Part shown: piece after piece, positions 34,584-42,344 of the stretch
Position numbering within the stretch: the stretch's first letter is position 1
Layout: each line of letters starts with the position of its first letter
NCBI GenBank assembly: GCA_021773355.1
Contig: JAJFKE010000010.1
Location: 1 to 64,000 of the forward strand
Direction: 5' to 3'
DNA length: 64,000 nucleotides
Source: Gammaproteobacteria bacterium
Lineage (GTDB): Bacteria; Pseudomonadota; Gammaproteobacteria; Pseudomonadales; Pseudohongiellaceae
The notes under the pieces: generated by a model
The model's input: the letters and a program-made list of their open reading frames with translations, nothing else
Told to the model about the DNA's origin: nothing
The model's database searches: none
Made by a program: the position numbers and the translations under genes

Positions 34584-35288
34584 TTAGACCAATAGGCTTT
34601 CAAAGTACTGCGGAACAATTTTCGAAGCCTTGCCGTAAATACGCTTATCAAAGCCTGATCCGGTATTCTCAAGATTTAACTCAACCGTATATGCCTTGCG
34701 TATTTTGGCGGTCTGATAAAAGCCGGATGCAGGATACACATTACCCGAGGTTCCTATTGCGACGAACAAGTCGCAGCTTTCCAAGGCCTGATTGATCTTG
34801 TTCATGTGAAAAGGCATTTCGCGAAACCACACAATATGTGGTCTCAAATTGCCAGCTGAGCGGCAGCATCTGCAGTGAGTATCAAAAGTAAAATCTTCAC
34901 TGGTGTCAAATACCAATTGCGAATTGAGGCAGCGCATTTTTAGTAGTTCGCCATGCATATGCAATAGATTCTGTGAGCCAGCCCGTTCGTGGAGATTGTC
35001 GACATTCTGAGTTACCAGAAGAAAGCTGCCGTGGAAATCATGTTCAAATTTAGCCAGGGTAGTGTGTGCGGGATTCGGTTTAACTTCGTCAGAAAGCAGT
35101 TGGCGTCGGCGCTGGTTATAGAATTCGTAAACCAGTTGTGGGTTGCGTTCGAAACCTTCAGGAGTGGCAACTTCTTCTACCGGATGGTTCTCCCAAAGTC
35201 CACCAGCGGCGCGGAATGTCTTGAGGCCAGATTCTGCTGAGATACCTGCTCCAGTTAATACGACGACGGAATTTAGTGTTGAACTCAT
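34584..35288 (-). CDS. cobB: NAD-dependent protein deacylase (sirtuin CobB)
   Basis: A 234-residue class III sirtuin that removes acyl groups from lysine using NAD+. It has GAGISAESGLKTFR, TQNVDNLHERAG, the HGEL catalytic histidine, and the Zn ligands near MRCLNS and HCRCCRSAGNLRP. The FYNQRRRQL helix holds the Tyr-x2-Arg pair used by CobB/SIRT5 to bind succinyl/malonyl groups, so desuccinylase activity is likely. Length and pattern match E. coli CobB. The gene is divergent from bcp (about 163 bases). Confidence 0.93.
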   Translation of the reverse strand: MSSTLNSVVVLTGAGISAESGLKTFRAAGGLWENHPVEEVATPEGFERNPQLVYEFYNQRRRQLLSDEVKPNPAHTTLAKFEHDFHGSFLLVTQNVDNLHERAGSQNLLHMHGELLKMRCLNSQLVFDTSEDFTFDTHCRCCRSAGNLRPHIVWFREMPFHMNKINQALESCDLFVAIGTSGNVYPASGFYQTAKIRKAYTVELNLENTGSGFDKRIYGKASKIVPQYFESLLV

Positions 35289-35451
35289 GCTCGAATATTA
35301 GCATGACAGTCGGGTCCTCTGTGAAGCAAACTGCTTGCTGCCAGGCCCTCAATACATAGCGAGCTAGTGAATAGAACCCGAGTCGGTATAATGAAGCCTC
35401 GTTTGGTTGCTAGAAGACAACACAATTAGTTTGCTATGGAGAGTAGATCCT

Positions 35452-35925
35452 ATGACCGCTTTAAAATTGGGCAATATGGCTCCCACGTTTACGCTACAGA
35501 ACCAGGCGGGAGATTATGTGAGCCTGAAAGACTTCCGGGATAAATCCAATGTCGTACTCTATTTCTACCCGAAGGCAATGACGCCGGGTTGCACAGTTCA
35601 GGCCTGCGGACTGCGTGATTCAAAGAAACAACTGGCTAAGCTTGAAGCTGTTGCACTGGGGCTCAGTCCTGATCCTGTTAAAAAACTGGCAAAGTTTGCG
35701 GAGAAAGAGGGCCTGAATTTTGACCTTCTCGCAGACGAGGGCCATTCGGTGGCTGATAAATATGGTGTTTGGGATTTAAAAAAATTTATGGGGCGCGAAT
35801 ATATGGGCATACTGCGCACGACTTTTATCATCGACAAACAAGGTCGCCTGGCTCACATAGTGGATAAAGTTAAGACCAAGACGCACCACGATGACGTTAT
35901 TGAAATACTGAAAGTTCTGGGCTGA
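35452..35925 (+). CDS. bcp: Thiol peroxidase Bcp (peroxiredoxin)
   Basis: A 157-residue atypical 2-Cys peroxiredoxin reducing peroxides with thioredoxin. The peroxidatic Cys47 lies in AMTPGCTVQAC with the resolving Cys52 five residues on, as in E. coli Bcp. A TATAAT at 35387-35392 lies 60 bases upstream. The ATG at 35452 is chosen because AGAG precedes it and it aligns with family starts; the longer frame from 35407 adds nothing. Stop is 12 bases before the YbfF-like gene, suggesting an operon. Confidence 0.93.
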   Translation: MTALKLGNMAPTFTLQNQAGDYVSLKDFRDKSNVVLYFYPKAMTPGCTVQACGLRDSKKQLAKLEAVALGLSPDPVKKLAKFAEKEGLNFDLLADEGHSVADKYGVWDLKKFMGREYMGILRTTFIIDKQGRLAHIVDKVKTKTHHDDVIEILKVLG

Positions 35926-35937
35926 ATTTCTGCCGCT

Positions 35938-36714
35938 ATGAAATTGAACTATCGACAGTATTCAAGCGCGGGGCAGCCGCTGCTAATTTTGCACGGACTT
36001 TTCGGAAGTTTGAGTAATTGGGGATGGCACAGTAAACAGCTGGCTAATGAATTCGCGGTCTATGGCGTCGATCTGCGTAATCACGGTGACTCGCCACATG
36101 ATGATGAATTGAATTATCAGCTGATGGTGGAGGATGTTCGTGAGTTGATGGCTGAGTTGGGTTTAAAGTCCAGCTATATAGTAGGACATTCCATGGGAGG
36201 CAAAGTCGCGATGCAGCTAGCGCTTAGTTATCCAGATCTGGTCGAGAAATTGCTTGTGGTTGATATTGCGCCCGTAGCCTATCCCGAAGATGCTGATGGT
36301 CATATGAACGTATTGGCAGGAATGGATTCTATCAAACCCGATGAAATTCGAAGCAGAGCACAAGCTGAAGAAATTTTAAAAGAGTACATCGCCGACGACG
36401 CAACCCGAAAATTCGTGTTGACAAATTTAGTGCGAAATACAGGAGGGTCTTATAGTTGGCGCTTGAATAAGTCGGCAATCAAAAATAACTATTCCCAGCT
36501 TCGGGCGAATATTGAGGCTGATAATAGTTTTGTTAAGCCTGTTCTGTTTGTAAGAGGTAGTTTGTCAAATTATGTACAGGCAGAGCATGAGGTCGAGATT
36601 TTGAGATTGTTTCCAGCGGCAACCGTAAAGACAGTAATGCAAGCGGGGCATTGGTTGCATGCAGAACAGCCCCAGGCATTGCAAAGAATTGTGTTGAATT
36701 TTCTGCGAGACTGA
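35938..36714 (+). CDS. ybfF: YbfF-like esterase (alpha/beta hydrolase)
   Basis: A 258-residue cytoplasmic alpha/beta hydrolase of the YbfF group, esterases acting on acyl-CoA/short esters. It has LLILHGLFGSLSNW, DLRNHGDSPH, nucleophile Ser in GHSMGGK, the conserved DIAPVAYP segment, Asp in the loop after RGSLSNYV and His in AGHWLHAEQP. The length fits. It follows bcp by 12 bases and precedes pdxJ by 36. Confidence 0.9.
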   Translation: MKLNYRQYSSAGQPLLILHGLFGSLSNWGWHSKQLANEFAVYGVDLRNHGDSPHDDELNYQLMVEDVRELMAELGLKSSYIVGHSMGGKVAMQLALSYPDLVEKLLVVDIAPVAYPEDADGHMNVLAGMDSIKPDEIRSRAQAEEILKEYIADDATRKFVLTNLVRNTGGSYSWRLNKSAIKNNYSQLRANIEADNSFVKPVLFVRGSLSNYVQAEHEVEILRLFPAATVKTVMQAGHWLHAEQPQALQRIVLNFLRD

Positions 36715-36750
36715 GGGAGATTCGCCTACTAGTGGCCTAGAGGATTAGCT

Positions 36751-37482
36751 GTGACAGTACTTAGTGTTAACGTAAATAAGATCGCCCTGTTAAGAAACTC
36801 CCGAGGTCGAGATGTCCCCTCCGTTCTGGGCTTTACCGCGCAGCTTATTGGTTTAGGGGTTAAGGGCATTACTGTTCACCCGCGGCCCGACGAGCGGCAC
36901 ATAAGCCGCCGTGATGTGTATGAGCTTTCCGAGTTTCTACAAGACAAGCCTGAGGTCGAGTTTAATATAGAGGGCTATCCCTCTGACGATTTCATCAAGA
37001 TGGTAAAAGAAGTTTGCCCTGCCCAATGCACTCTGGTGCCAGATAAACCTGATCAACTTACCTCCGATCACGGCTGGGATATTTTAGCGAACGAGAGTGG
37101 CTTGGCGAGGACTCTCAGCGATCTACGCGAAAGCGGTATTCGTAGCAGCCTTTTTCTGGATCCCGATCCTGCTGCAGTGACGAATGTGTCACGAGTTGGC
37201 GCGGATCGAATTGAGCTATATACAGAGGACTATGCTCGTAATTTCGGCGGACCTGAGCAAGACACAGTATTACAAGGTTACCGCGAGGCAGCAGGGGCAG
37301 CGCAAGAACTGGGTATAGGTGTAAATGCTGGTCACGACCTTGATTTGTTAAATCTTGCCAAATTTCTAGAAATTCCCAATGTACTAGAGGTGTCAATTGG
37401 TCATGCCTTGGTCGTAGAGTCCCTTCAGCAAGGAGTGGAGGCAGTAATCGCACGCTATCACGCGATCGTCGCTGGCCGTTGA
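36751..37482 (+). CDS. pdxJ: Pyridoxine 5'-phosphate synthase PdxJ
   Basis: A 243-residue TIM-barrel enzyme making pyridoxine 5'-phosphate from 1-deoxyxylulose 5-phosphate and 3-amino-2-oxopropyl phosphate. Diagnostic blocks are LSVNVNKIALLRNSRG, GITVHPRPDERHI, EFNIEGYPSDDF, TLVPDKPDQLTSDHGWD and GVNAGHDLDLLN. The start is GTG. pdxH, which acts next in B6 synthesis, lies 9 kb away in the same orientation. The full pathway is not in the window. Confidence 0.95.
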   Translation: MTVLSVNVNKIALLRNSRGRDVPSVLGFTAQLIGLGVKGITVHPRPDERHISRRDVYELSEFLQDKPEVEFNIEGYPSDDFIKMVKEVCPAQCTLVPDKPDQLTSDHGWDILANESGLARTLSDLRESGIRSSLFLDPDPAAVTNVSRVGADRIELYTEDYARNFGGPEQDTVLQGYREAAGAAQELGIGVNAGHDLDLLNLAKFLEIPNVLEVSIGHALVVESLQQGVEAVIARYHAIVAGR

Positions 37483-37574
37483 CAGGCTTGATCAGGCTCT
37501 ATTAAGTTAGGGTTCAGCCCAGGCATTTATACTGTATAGCTATAATCAATAATATTTCTGCAGGAGTGGCTATC

Positions 37575-38549
37575 ATGACCATCCAAGAAATCAGAAAAGT
37601 GGCAATTTCTCGCTGTGTTGCTCTGTTGACGGTGCTTTTACTGCTGACACCCAGTTCGCTGTTCGCATCCCATTTCGAGCTGTCGAGATTAGCGAGTCAG
37701 ATCGACTTGTTAAGTAGCCAGCTTGCCTTTGATCTGCGCTATACAAGAAATTATGGTTCGGTGCGACAGAGAGCCGTGAGCTTGAGCAGAGAAGCCTCGC
37801 AACTGGTCGACGTACTTGGCAGAAATCGCAGTAATTCGCGAGTGCGCTCGCAATTTAAAGACGTTCGGCGTGGCTACGAAAAATTGGAACAAGCATTCTT
37901 GAGGGCCGACCGTAAGGATCACGAACCTCAGCTGTATCAAGAGGTGAGCGTATTGAGCAATTTATTCACCAGGCTCAGTGATGAGTTCTATTACGCTGGT
38001 TACGGCCAGCGCGATAGGGCATCAATCTACATTGGTTCCCGCTATTATGAGTCGCCTCGCTATGGTCCAAGCTACTCTGGTTCGGGTCGCTGGGATTCGG
38101 GTCGCTCCGGTACAAGTCGTCATAATTCAAGTCGCAATGGTTCACGCCACTCTGGCAGTAATGCACGCCCGTCAGCTGGCATTGTGCAACATCGAGGAAC
38201 CGCGGTACCGCCGGTTTTTCGTGGCAACAATGGAAGGGCGGATTCCGAGCGCAACGATAATCGTAACAATGGGGCTGGTGGCAGATTTGGCAATAATGCT
38301 GGCACGGCGCAACGACCGCATACCTACGACCATGGAAGCAGGGTCTTGGACAGGCAAGGTCGACAAAATGCCAATCGGCGCGAATTGGAAAGCCAGGCGC
38401 GAAACAATAGATCTCCAAACCGGGTTCGCCAATCATCTTCTGGCAGTAGAGGCCAGCGCCTTAGCAACGACAGCCGTGGTAGCGAGAGACGAGTAGTGGG
38501 AAGGCGCGGAGGCAGCACCGAATCAAGACGCCGCAATCACTACGAGTAG
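37575..38549 (+). CDS. Secreted hypothetical protein with disordered Arg/Ser/Asn/Gly tail
   Basis: A 324-residue protein with a signal peptide (cleavage near SLFASHF). Residues 35-140 look helical and heptad-like (LSRLASQIDLLSSQLAFDL, REASQLVDVLGRN), with conserved-looking charged faces. From about 150 it is low-complexity, rich in Arg, Ser, Asn and Gly, partly built of short repeats of the GSGRWDSGRSGTSRHNSS kind, hence highly basic. The ATG at 37575 is 8 bases after AGGAG; TATAAT at 37541-37546 is nearby. It could bind nucleic acid or envelope polymers; no family recognised. Confidence 0.75.
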   Translation: MTIQEIRKVAISRCVALLTVLLLLTPSSLFASHFELSRLASQIDLLSSQLAFDLRYTRNYGSVRQRAVSLSREASQLVDVLGRNRSNSRVRSQFKDVRRGYEKLEQAFLRADRKDHEPQLYQEVSVLSNLFTRLSDEFYYAGYGQRDRASIYIGSRYYESPRYGPSYSGSGRWDSGRSGTSRHNSSRNGSRHSGSNARPSAGIVQHRGTAVPPVFRGNNGRADSERNDNRNNGAGGRFGNNAGTAQRPHTYDHGSRVLDRQGRQNANRRELESQARNNRSPNRVRQSSSGSRGQRLSNDSRGSERRVVGRRGGSTESRRRNHYE

Positions 38550-38669
38550 GGACCTGCCACTGCTTAGCAAAACCGTGTTGGCCCTATAGGGTCAGGTATC
38601 TTATTAATAACACTATTCTGGGCTGCTCGCCTGATCTATATATACTCTAGAGATGTGATCGATTAAACT

Positions 38670-40055
38670 GTGGGCTTCGTGCTACGGAAATGCTGTTCAC
38701 TTTTTACGGCAGAATGCTCCCAATTCGGTTTTCAAGGTGATGGCCGCCTCTCTAAAATCCAAACGCTAGTCTTGCAGGGCATCAGCTTGAGCGACAATCG
38801 TCTTTATTATGGTTACTGGATTGTCATAGCCGGATTTGTCACGCAATTTGTCGCTGTGGGAATGTCTAACTATGTAGTGGGTTCCTTTCTGATTCCGATG
38901 ACGGAAGAATTTGCCTGGACTAGGGCCGAATTCAGTGCTTCACGTTCAATCGGCCAGATAGTATTGGCCTGTACCGGGTTCGTGATTGGCTCTTATATAG
39001 ACCGCCATGGTGGGCGCCGATTTATTGTCGTGGGCGCTTTGATTCTTTCAACTGCGACCTACTCTCTCGGCAATATCAACAACCTGGGACAATGGCTGTT
39101 TCTAAACGGACTGGCGTTGACGGCAGGCGCCGCCATGATCGGCAATTTGGTGGTGAACGTCACTCTTGGGAAATGGTTTGTCCAGCGTCGAGGCAGAGTG
39201 GTTGCCCTGGCAGGCATGGGTATTTCCCTGTCAGGAATACTATTGCCCATGATCTCTACCTGGATGGTGGATGAATACGGCTGGCGCAGTGCCTGGAAAA
39301 TTCTGGGAATAGCTGCCGGAGCTCTCACCCTGCCCATGGCCCTAATAGTAAGGCGCAGTCCGGAAGATCATAGTTTGTTTCCTGATGGAAAATCGGCAGC
39401 TGACATACTAGCGGGGCATGGAGAGGCAGCGAAAGCTGATTTTGAGAATTCCATGACCCGCGCGCAAGCTATTCGTACCTCAAGTTTCTATTTTTTGGTT
39501 CTCGCTTTCGGATTGTTTCAAATTTCAATCACCGTAATGTTGCTGCAATCAATTCCACTAATGACCGACGCAGGCTATTCGCGTCTCATTGCTTCTTCGA
39601 TGATTTCTTTGGCCTCCGTTCCAGCATTTCTTAGCAAACCAATTTGGGGAATACTGATTGACCGTTACAGTCCCAAAAAGTTAGCAGCCTTGGGTGCCGC
39701 GGTTACCGGTAGTGCAGTGATGCTGATCGTTTTCAGCGTGTCGCAGCAGCTTGATATGTTGGTATACAGTGGATTTCTATTGATGGGGATCGGTTGGGGA
39801 GGGCTGCTACCATTGCAGGAAGTTATCTGGGCAACCTACTATGGCCGCCGTTATCTGGGATCGGTTAGATCGTCTGCGATGCTTTTTACTTTTGGTATGT
39901 CCGCATTGGGTCCCATACTAGTGGCTTATTACTACGACGTGGTGGGGAACTACGATCTTGCTCTGCTGGCTATTGCGCTCTGCAATATAGCCTCGGCAAT
40001 CCTGTTATTTCGCATGAAAAACACCGCGGCCGCCGATTTAAGTCGCAGTCTATGA
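38670..40055 (+). CDS. MFS transporter (monocarboxylate-porter-like)
   Basis: A 12-segment major facilitator of about 461 residues. The core begins at RLYYGYWIVIAGFVTQFV, a start typical of the oxalate/monocarboxylate transporter-like branch, and has GSYIDRHGGRR (loop 2-3 motif) and GILIDRYSPKKLA in the second half. The N-terminal about 45 residues before this are not conserved and have no ribosome site, so the true start may lie near 38770; the GTG at 38670 is uncertain. Substrate is probably a carboxylate, not determined. Upstream is the secreted protein; downstream is a GNAT gene. Confidence 0.82.
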   Translation: MGFVLRKCCSLFTAECSQFGFQGDGRLSKIQTLVLQGISLSDNRLYYGYWIVIAGFVTQFVAVGMSNYVVGSFLIPMTEEFAWTRAEFSASRSIGQIVLACTGFVIGSYIDRHGGRRFIVVGALILSTATYSLGNINNLGQWLFLNGLALTAGAAMIGNLVVNVTLGKWFVQRRGRVVALAGMGISLSGILLPMISTWMVDEYGWRSAWKILGIAAGALTLPMALIVRRSPEDHSLFPDGKSAADILAGHGEAAKADFENSMTRAQAIRTSSFYFLVLAFGLFQISITVMLLQSIPLMTDAGYSRLIASSMISLASVPAFLSKPIWGILIDRYSPKKLAALGAAVTGSAVMLIVFSVSQQLDMLVYSGFLLMGIGWGGLLPLQEVIWATYYGRRYLGSVRSSAMLFTFGMSALGPILVAYYYDVVGNYDLALLAIALCNIASAILLFRMKNTAAADLSRSL

Positions 40056-40291
40056 AAATTCAGTTATGGCGGCGCGACTTAAGTAGCACAGTCCAATAGC
40101 TGCATAAATTGGTCTAAATCGACATTATTTATGTGATGCTCTTCACAATTTATTCCTAAGCTCATGCTTTCCTAAGCTCTCTGCATGAGAATGCACAAAT
40201 GTGAAGGCGCCAACTTTAAGGCTGCTGATTTGAATTGTCGAGATTAGCTCAATGCGGCAGTCAAAAACTGAGTTTTGATTGGATCGTACCA

Positions 40292-40699
40292 ATGTTTCAA
40301 GAATTACAATGTGGCATTCCCGATGTAACCATGACCAAACCTAAAGGCTTGGCGTCAAGTTTGTTCTTCCATGTTTATAGCGGCACCAACGCTATAGCCT
40401 TTGCTCAATTGAGTTCCCGTTCCGAGAACAACCACAGACGTTCCTTGTCCAGACGCACGGCAAATGACGATACTGCCCCAGGCGTGAGTTATTGCCTGAA
40501 GATAATCGAGGTGAGCCAAAATTACCGCAATCAGGGTATAGGATCGGCGCTGTTGGATGAGGTTATCGGATTCTGTAAAGACGAGAGAGTAGGTTCTATC
40601 TACGGCGAAGCCAAGGGCGACTCTGAGGATTTGCGTCGTTGGTATCAAGGCAAGGGTTTCGAGATGGACAGCGTGGACAATATACAACTCTCCTTCTAG
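40292..40699 (+). CDS. GNAT-family N-acetyltransferase
   Basis: A 135-residue protein with the acetyl-CoA loop SQNYRNQGIGSALLDEVI (motif A) and a following beta strand plus C-terminal DLRRWYQGKGFEMD motif B, which is diagnostic for GNAT acetyltransferases. The ATG at 40292 is preferred over a frame start at 40235. Acceptor substrate is unknown. A 236-base non-coding gap separates it from the MFS gene. Confidence 0.78.
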   Translation: MFQELQCGIPDVTMTKPKGLASSLFFHVYSGTNAIAFAQLSSRSENNHRRSLSRRTANDDTAPGVSYCLKIIEVSQNYRNQGIGSALLDEVIGFCKDERVGSIYGEAKGDSEDLRRWYQGKGFEMDSVDNIQLSF

Positions 40700-40807
40700 G
40701 TCCTTCGATTTCTATCGCGCGCTTCGCGCTATTGCCCCGCGGTTTGTTAACTCTTCCCTTCTGGTTTCAGGCTATTCACTCGCTGGGTAAGTTGCAAATT
40801 TCCGATT

Positions 40808-41449
40808 CTATACCCCTGAGACTTCGTCTAAAAAGGGTTCGAGAATTGGCCATACATTGTCGAGAATCATAAATTGCGCTTCGGCGCGTGGATGAATGCC
40901 GTCGTTTTGCATAAGCTCGGGCTGTTGTGGAATTCCATCTATTAAGAATGGCACTAAAGGTAGCGCCTTTTTCGCAGCCAGCCCTGCGTATGTTTCAAAG
41001 AAGGGAATTGTGTATCTGGGGCCATAATTTGGTGGAATCTGAATCCCCGTTAGAATGACCTGTGTGCCGGAAGACTCGGCAAGGTCTATCATTTTCTCCA
41101 GGTTTTCACGTATAAGATTAACCGGCAGCCCACGCAGGCCATCATTGCCCCCCAATTCCAGAATCAGCAATTCGGGTTTATAACTGTCAAGCATTGCTGG
41201 TAGTCGCTCTAGTCCACCGGTGGTGGTTTCTCCACTGACACTGCCATTCACTACCTGGAACGGGGCATTCTGGGCTTGCAGTTTTAGACTGAGCAGGTGA
41301 ACCCAGCCCTGGTCTTCCTCAATACCATAGGCTGCGCTCAGGCTGTCACCATACACCAAGAGAGTGAAATTCTGGTCATCTGCCGAACTGCCGAAAACTA
41401 TCGAACAGGCTAAACAAAAAACGCATAGTCGAATTAAAAGGGGTCTCAT
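40808..41449 (-). CDS. tesA: Arylesterase/thioesterase I TesA (SGNH)
   Basis: A 213-residue periplasmic SGNH hydrolase with a signal peptide (cleaved near SSADD). Block I GDSLSAAYG, block III GGNDGLRG and block V DGIHPRAEAQ with the Asp-His pair are all present, matching E. coli TesA, an acyl-CoA thioesterase/lysophospholipase. It is divergent from the ybbA-ybbP ABC genes. That tesA/ybbAP arrangement is conserved in Gammaproteobacteria. Confidence 0.93.
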   Translation of the reverse strand: MRPLLIRLCVFCLACSIVFGSSADDQNFTLLVYGDSLSAAYGIEEDQGWVHLLSLKLQAQNAPFQVVNGSVSGETTTGGLERLPAMLDSYKPELLILELGGNDGLRGLPVNLIRENLEKMIDLAESSGTQVILTGIQIPPNYGPRYTIPFFETYAGLAAKKALPLVPFLIDGIPQQPELMQNDGIHPRAEAQFMILDNVWPILEPFLDEVSGV

Positions 41450-41642
41450 CGCATCAATAGCATAAGTAAACGAAGAATGTGTTAAACCAGCTCTGTGTTG
41501 GTAAACGTACAGTAAATAACAATATAGGCAGTAACTGTATTCTATAGAGACAATCGTCTATTGCAATCCATACTGATGTGCAAATTTGGACTATAATCTC
41601 TGCCGTACGCTATGAAGCAGAGCCGTGAGAGACCTTGAATAC

Positions 41643-42344
41643 ATGATTCGAATAGAGAATTTAACCAAAAGTGTTGAAACCAGCGAAGGGCTTCTAACAA
41701 TCCTGAAATCTGTCAGTCTGGAGATCGACTCCGCTGAAACCGTGGCAATAGTTGGCGCCTCAGGCTCAGGTAAATCGACTCTACTGGGACTTATGGCTGG
41801 TCTGGACAGTGCAACATCTGGGGATGTTGTGCTTGATGGTCAAAGTCTGAATGCCATGGATGAAGAACAGCGCGCCGTATTGCGCGGTCAGTTAGTAGGT
41901 TTCGTGTTTCAATCCTTTCAACTTTTGCCCAGCCTTACGGCATTGGAAAATGTCATGCTTCCAATCGAGTTAAAAGGCGACCCTGAGGCGAACGCTAAAG
42001 CCAAGCGCCTGCTCGCCAGAGTTGGATTAGAGGAGCGAGGGCATCATTACCCAAATCAACTATCCGGAGGTGAGCAACAGCGGGTTGCCATCGCGCGAGC
42101 CTTTGCTACTGAGGCAAGAATCCTGTTTGCCGACGAACCCACGGGTAATCTAGATACTGCTACTGGCACCAAAATTGTTGAATTACTTTTTGATTTGAAC
42201 AGGGAATACTCCACAACCTTGGTCCTGGTAACTCACGATGAAAGTCTCGCGCAGAAATGTGCTCGAATAGTCAAACTTGTTGCCGGAGAAGCAGTAAGCG
42301 ATGAGACAAATAGCGCTAGTGAAGAGGAAGTAGCTAGTGTCTGA
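41643..42344 (+). CDS. ybbA: ABC transporter ATP-binding protein YbbA
   Basis: A 233-residue ABC ATPase with Walker A GASGSGKST, LSGGEQQRVAIARA signature, Walker B ILFADEPTGNLD and an H-loop. It is of the LolD/MacB-like type. Start at 41643 gives MIRIENLTKS, an ordinary family N-terminus. Its 3' end overlaps the ybbP start by 8 bases. TATAAT at 41592-41597 may be its promoter. It is predicted to power the YbbP permease, presumably an exporter. Confidence 0.92.
   Translation: MIRIENLTKSVETSEGLLTILKSVSLEIDSAETVAIVGASGSGKSTLLGLMAGLDSATSGDVVLDGQSLNAMDEEQRAVLRGQLVGFVFQSFQLLPSLTALENVMLPIELKGDPEANAKAKRLLARVGLEERGHHYPNQLSGGEQQRVAIARAFATEARILFADEPTGNLDTATGTKIVELLFDLNREYSTTLVLVTHDESLAQKCARIVKLVAGEAVSDETNSASEEEVASV

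Noticed and set aside
40710-40735. GCGCGCTTCGCGC hairpin after the GNAT gene
   Set aside because: It has no T run, so a terminator call is not supported.
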